Source: an uncultured Oscillospiraceae bacterium
GTDB taxonomy: Bacteria > Bacillota > Clostridia > Oscillospirales > Oscillospiraceae
DNA: 51,184 nt
Assembly: GCA_900763705.1 (NCBI GenBank)
Contig: CAAFLG010000032.1
Location: 1-51,184, forward strand
Reading direction: 5' to 3'
Below are positions 48,125 through 51,184 of the stretch, piece by piece. Numbering within the stretch: the stretch's first letter is position 1; every line of letters begins with the position of its first letter. The notes under the pieces are model-generated. The model was given only the letters and a program-made list of their open reading frames with translations. It had not been told where the DNA came from and searched no databases. The translations under genes and the position numbers were made by a program.

Positions 48125-49231
48125 CTAATTCCGGCTTTCCTCCTGCAATTTCGCCCGCAGCAGCGCGCAGTTCCTCCGCAATCGTTCATCCTGCGGCGCG
48201 ATCGCCAGCGCTTGCTCGGCGCAGATGAGTGCGCGCTGCGTCTGCCCCGTGCGGTCATAGGCGAGCGAGAGCAGGTCGTAGGGGTAGCATCCCCAGGCGA
48301 AGGGCTCGCAGATGTAGGTGCGCGGCCGCTCCGTGATCGTGAGCGCACGGTTTACCATAAAAATAACGCCATACCAGTTCTGCTGCGCGTAGAGCAGGTC
48401 TGCGAATTCAAGGTACGGCTCGCGCAGGTGCGGCGCTTCGGCAACGGCGCGGTGCAGCCAGAGTGCGGCCTCTTCGTCGCGCCCCAACTGCCGCAGACAG
48501 CGCGCGATGTAGCGCATCGAGGCGCAGCGCTCATCGCGCCAGACGGCACGCGGCATCGCAAGGTGCTCTTTCAGCACGGCGACGGCGCGCTCCCATTCAC
48601 CGCGGAACATATATTCCCGCCCGAGGTAGTGGCGGTCACGGTCGTTGTCCGGCTCTTCGCGCACCGCAAGCTCCAGAAGCGGCAGATATTGTCCGCGCGA
48701 TTTGCTGGGGTCGGGATGGTGGTCGAGCTGCACACCCTCAGTGTCAACAAACTGCTCTGTACCCTCGCCGGTGTATTCCAGCACCTCATGCACCGCGCCC
48801 TTCCAGCGGTAGCAGCCGTTTTTGTGGATCTTATCCGCCCAGAAGACGCAGCCCTCGCGCCCATCGGGGAGGAAGCTCCATGTGTAGCGGTAGCGAGCGC
48901 GCGTTGTATCCAGCCACCACGTTTCCTCCAGCTTTTTGCGCCAGCCGGGGCGGAACTGTTCGTCAAGGTCGATGCAGCAGCAGAGGTCGGCGGTCTTGGG
49001 GATGAGCGTCAGCGATTCGTTGCGCGCTGCGTCAAAGCGCCAGGGCACGATGACCTTCTGTGCAACGCGTGCGCCGTAGGCGCGCAGCTTTTCAACGGTA
49101 TCGTCCGTCGAGCCGGTGTCGAGCACACAGACGTCATCCGCCTCGGATACGGAGTCCATGAAACGCTCGACAAATTGCGACTCATTTTTACAGATGGCGT
49201 AAACGCAGACCCGGTAGGAAATGAGGCTCAC
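48125..49231 (-). CDS. Family 2 glycosyltransferase with TPR-like C-terminus
   Basis: A 368-residue protein. The N-terminal GT2 domain (about 1-180) has VYAICKNESQFVERFMDSV, CVLDTGSTDDTVEKL and a metal-binding-like CIDLDEQFRPGW. The C-terminal half has helical repeats of TPR type (GREYMFRGEWERAVAVLKE, IARCLRQLGRDEEAALWLHR, ALICAEQALAIAPQDERLR). The start is GTG 49231 with AAGAAG directly in front, an awkward spacing. It lies 50 bases downstream of the collagen-like gene on the same strand, so it may glycosylate that protein. Confidence 0.85.
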   Translation of the reverse strand: MSLISYRVCVYAICKNESQFVERFMDSVSEADDVCVLDTGSTDDTVEKLRAYGARVAQKVIVPWRFDAARNESLTLIPKTADLCCCIDLDEQFRPGWRKKLEETWWLDTTRARYRYTWSFLPDGREGCVFWADKIHKNGCYRWKGAVHEVLEYTGEGTEQFVDTEGVQLDHHPDPSKSRGQYLPLLELAVREEPDNDRDRHYLGREYMFRGEWERAVAVLKEHLAMPRAVWRDERCASMRYIARCLRQLGRDEEAALWLHRAVAEAPHLREPYLEFADLLYAQQNWYGVIFMVNRALTITERPRTYICEPFAWGCYPYDLLSLAYDRTGQTQRALICAEQALAIAPQDERLRRNCALLRAKLQEESRN

Positions 49232-49250
49232 CTTCTTATTTAATATGTAT

Positions 49251-49276
49251 GGCGGCGCGGCGTGCGCCGCACCGCC
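49251..49276 (-). other. Hairpin between the collagen-like gene and the glycosyltransferase gene
   Basis: GGCGGTGCGGC pairs with GCCGCGCCGCC (one wobble) around a 4-base loop. There is no T run, so partial read-through into the glycosyltransferase gene is likely. Confidence 0.6.
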
Positions 49277-49281
49277 TTTGC

Positions 49282-49944
49282 TTACGTTGCGAGCAGACCT
49301 GCCGCGCGCAGGTTCGCAAGCAGCGCGTTGAGCGTCGTGACGGTGTCCTCGGTGCCGGTCGCGTCCGTGACTGCCGCGGCTACGCGCGTGTCAGCGGGAC
49401 CGGCGGGTCCCTGCGGCCCGGTGGGCCCGATCGGCCCTTGCGCTCCGTCGCTGCCGACAAGACCCTGCGGGCCCTGCGGCCCGACAGGACCGGTAGGCCC
49501 CTGCGGCCCGACGGCACCGGCAAGTCCCTGAGGTCCTGTGGGTCCCGTCGGCCCCATGGGGCCGATCGCGCCTGCGGTGCCCTGTGCACCCTGCGGCCCG
49601 GCGGGGCCAACAGCGCCCACGGCTCCCTGCGGTCCGGTCGCGCCCGGCGCACCGGCGGGGCCTGTCGGCCCAACGGCGCCTGCCGCACCGGCAGGCCCCT
49701 GAAGGCCCTGCACGCCCTGCGGTCCCGTGGGTCCCATCGGTCCCGGTACGCCCTGGATACCCTGCACGCCTTGCGGCCCCGTCGGTCCAGTCACAACAGG
49801 ACCGGGATACGGCGGAAACGGCGGCGGAGGCGGCATGGGCGGTACGGGCCGGGGCGGCGGAAAGTCACAGCAGCAATTGTTCTGAAAACGGTTGATGACG
49901 ATCACCCTCCTTTGATCCCATGCAGGAGATCTCCTGCCCTCCAT
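49282..49944 (-). CDS. Collagen-like surface protein (BclA-type)
   Basis: A protein of up to 220 residues. Residues about 26-48 are Cys- then Pro-rich (NCCCDFPPPRPVPPMPPPPP). From about 52 to 185 there are some 45 GXY triplets, rich in GPT, GPQ and GPA, that can form a collagen triple helix. A short C-terminal domain follows (TDATGTEDTVTTLNALLANL). The layout is that of exosporium or spore-surface fibres. The ATG at 49944 sits in a sigma-K-like -10 box, so the true start may be GTG 49905 next to AAAGGAGG. No signal peptide is seen, as expected for mother-cell coat proteins. Confidence 0.85.
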   Translation of the reverse strand: MEGRRSPAWDQRRVIVINRFQNNCCCDFPPPRPVPPMPPPPPFPPYPGPVVTGPTGPQGVQGIQGVPGPMGPTGPQGVQGLQGPAGAAGAVGPTGPAGAPGATGPQGAVGAVGPAGPQGAQGTAGAIGPMGPTGPTGPQGLAGAVGPQGPTGPVGPQGPQGLVGSDGAQGPIGPTGPQGPAGPADTRVAAAVTDATGTEDTVTTLNALLANLRAAGLLAT

Positions 49945-49968
49945 TCTATGCCGCGCCGCACGCGGGGT
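49942..49968 (-). promoter_or_regulatory. Sigma-K-like promoter of the collagen-like gene
   Basis: Reading leftward, AC (49967-49968) is followed after 16 bases by CATAGAATG (49942-49950), close to CATAnnnTA. This is the pattern of the late mother-cell sigma factor, which suits a spore-surface protein. A 16-base palindrome GCAGGAGATCTCCTGC (49922-49937) lies in the leader. Confidence 0.5.
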
Positions 49969-50012
49969 GAGGGGGGCGATTGTGCACTTTCTGTAAACGA
50001 TGGCGAAATTTC

Positions 50013-50041
50013 TTGCAAGGGCGTGGACGGTATGCTAACAT
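50013..50041 (+). promoter_or_regulatory. Promoter of the SLH gene
   Basis: TTGCAA (50013-50018) and TAACAT (50036-50041) are 17 bases apart, leaving about 40 bases of leader. A TAATAC (50041-50046) just after is an alternative -10. Confidence 0.5.
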
Positions 50042-50085
50042 AATACAATATGCAGCAAATTTCTTGAGACAAAGGAGTGACGATC

Positions 50086-50883
50086 ATGCGAAGAAAATGG
50101 CTGATCGCGATCCCTGCGGTGCTGGTGCTGGTCATTTTGCTGGCGCTGCGTCTGAAAGGGACAGATGATAAAAAGAATCCTTCGGACAAGACTTCCGAGG
50201 ATCAGGCCGAGCAGATCGATGCGAACAGTGCTGCCAATGCAGGCGGCGAGGAGGATGAGCAGCTTGGCACGCTCACGGCGAATGAAAGCGGTGGTATGGA
50301 TATCACAGTGACGGCGGAAGACGGTACGACCAAGACCTATACCTTCACCGATGTTGCGTCCGACGCGTGGTATGCCCAGGCGATCGACTACGTCGTTTCC
50401 AACGGCGTAATGAGCGGCGACGAGGCGCAGAATCTCTTCCGCCCGGAATACGGCGTGGAGCGCTCGCAGTTCGCGGTCATTATGTATCGCTTTGCCGGCG
50501 GCACGCCGACGGCGAAGGATGCCTCCTTCAGCGACCTCAAGGGGGATGAATGGTATTATGAATATGTCAAGTGGATGGTCGGCGAGGGTTTAATGGGCGG
50601 CAACGGCGGCGCATTTGATCCCGATAGCTTCCTTTCCTGCGAGCAGGCGATCATCGTGCTTTACCGTCTCGCGGGCGAACCGAAGGCGAGCGGAACGCTT
50701 GAGGGCTATCCTTATGCGCCCAAAGTATCCAGCAGCGGCAAGGACGCTGTGACTTGGGCGTGGAACAGCGGACTCATCACGGAAAAGGAATGTGTCTGGT
50801 ATCCGACGCAGGCCGTCAGCCGTGCGCAGGTCGCGCTGCTGCTGATGCGTTATGACCATCTGATCGGTCGGAACGCGGGATAA
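50086..50883 (+). CDS. SLH-domain cell-wall-anchored protein
   Basis: A 265-residue protein. An N-terminal membrane anchor (RKWLIAIPAVLVLVILLALRL) is followed by an acidic linker and then three SLH repeats at about 87-140, 145-200 and 208-258. The repeats have the usual FTDVASDAWYAQAIDYVVSN, SFSDLKGDEWYYEYVKWMVG and AVTWAWNSGLITEK patterns with R-Q-A motifs (ERSQFAVIMYR, CEQAIIVLYR, SRAQVALLLMR). SLH domains bind pyruvylated wall polymer. ATG 50086 lies 8 bases after AAAGGAG; a GTG at 50077 overlaps that site. Beyond SLH there is no catalytic domain, so it may be structural. Confidence 0.88.
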   Translation: MRRKWLIAIPAVLVLVILLALRLKGTDDKKNPSDKTSEDQAEQIDANSAANAGGEEDEQLGTLTANESGGMDITVTAEDGTTKTYTFTDVASDAWYAQAIDYVVSNGVMSGDEAQNLFRPEYGVERSQFAVIMYRFAGGTPTAKDASFSDLKGDEWYYEYVKWMVGEGLMGGNGGAFDPDSFLSCEQAIIVLYRLAGEPKASGTLEGYPYAPKVSSSGKDAVTWAWNSGLITEKECVWYPTQAVSRAQVALLLMRYDHLIGRNAG

Positions 50884-50893
50884 AATGCAGAAA

Positions 50894-50917
50894 GCGGGCA
50901 GCCGTTTGGCTGCCCGC
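50894..50917 (+). terminator. Hairpin after the SLH gene
   Basis: GCGGGCAGCC pairs perfectly with GGCTGCCCGC around GTTT. The T run is missing (AAACC follows), so termination may be weak; a TTTTTT at 50938-50943 is too far away to help. Confidence 0.5.
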
Positions 50918-50995
50918 AAACCATTGAAAACGCTGGATTTTTTGGATGTTGTAAAATCAGGGAAAAAGAAAATGTCAAAAAAGCAAAAAAAACTG

Positions 50996-51024
50996 TTGAC
51001 AAAAGCGGTAGTAGGTGTTAAGAT
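50996..51024 (+). promoter_or_regulatory. Strong promoter, probably of an rRNA unit
   Basis: TTGACA (50996-51001) and TAAGAT (51019-51024) are 17 bases apart, preceded by an A-rich stretch like an UP element. A perfect inverted repeat AGGTGTTA-AGA-TAACACCT (51013-51031) covers the -10. Confidence 0.7.
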
Positions 51025-51031
51025 AACACCT

Positions 51032-51184
51032 GTTCCGCGAAACGGAGCGTGCACCTTGTAAATTAAACAACGAAACTTTGACAAGCACCAGATGAAAAAC
51101 TGTGCAATATGTACAGTGGCTTGCGGAAGACCGGTTAAGTCAATTACGGTCTGAAGTAAGGATAAAAAGTTTTAAGCTATGACA
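51032..51184 (+). other. Leader resembling the start of an rRNA transcription unit
   Basis: No gene is seen in these last bases. ACCTTGTAAATTAAACAACG at about 51054-51073 resembles the boxA-like stretch found in Bacillota rRNA leaders and 16S-23S spacers, and the end TTTTAAGCTATGACA resembles sequence just before 23S rRNA. The rRNA gene would begin beyond the window; whether it is 16S or 23S cannot be told. A late ATG at 51179 has no well-placed ribosome binding site. Confidence 0.45.

Noticed and set aside
49249..50043. 264-codon plus-strand frame opposite the collagen-like gene
   Set aside because: Its Arg/Gly/Pro-rich repeats are the complement of the GXY triplet repeats on the minus strand.

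Overview
The window comes from a high-GC, spore-forming, Gram-positive anaerobe of the Bacillota, most likely the Oscillospirales (Oscillospiraceae-like). The evidence is the clostridial order of the ribosomal protein cluster, a KOW-domain gene between map and infA, dipicolinate synthase genes, a 1435-residue double-activase protein, PadR/HAAS genes, SLH and collagen-like surface proteins, and nhaC beside an ornithine racemase. The species is inferred from gene content only; there is no rRNA gene in the window to confirm it.

Region 1 (1-12255, + strand) is the S10/spc/alpha ribosomal protein superoperon, from rpsC (cut at the left edge) to rplQ, with secY, adk, map, infA, rpmJ and rpoA inside. 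Spacing is tight except for a 318-base hairpin-rich stretch between rpsZ and rpsH. Two strong terminators separate rplQ from the convergent secG.

Region 2 (12414-22310) holds secG and a very large CoA-dehydratase-activase-like protein on the minus strand. A divergent PadR - HAAS - membrane protein set follows, then a large MacB/FtsX-type ABC exporter with its own promoter.

Region 3 (22325-29662) is a complete phosphate module, pstS-pstC-pstA-(pyridoxal kinase)-pstB-phoU-phoP-phoR. Most junctions overlap, and an unexpected vitamin B6 kinase sits between pstA and pstB.

Region 4 (29663-34148) holds spore dipicolinate synthase dpaA-dpaB, a DUF2812-like membrane protein, a DivIVA-like coiled-coil protein, and an XRE regulator fused to a repeat domain with a cysteine about every 15 residues.

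Region 5 (34350-43630) is devoted to ornithine and arginine. A LysR regulator is divergent from argC-argJ-argB-argD (glutamate to N-acetylornithine and ornithine). Then come a three-hairpin intergenic region, an NhaC antiporter, an ornithine racemase and a methyltransferase.

Region 6 (43642-51184) holds an FMN-riboswitch-controlled riboflavin transporter divergent from a SLOG (YpsA-like) protein, a DMT transporter, a methionine-gamma-lyase-family enzyme with an uncharacterised partner, a glycosyltransferase downstream of a collagen-like, probably spore-surface protein, and an SLH protein. The window ends in a strong promoter and a leader that looks like the start of an rRNA transcription unit.
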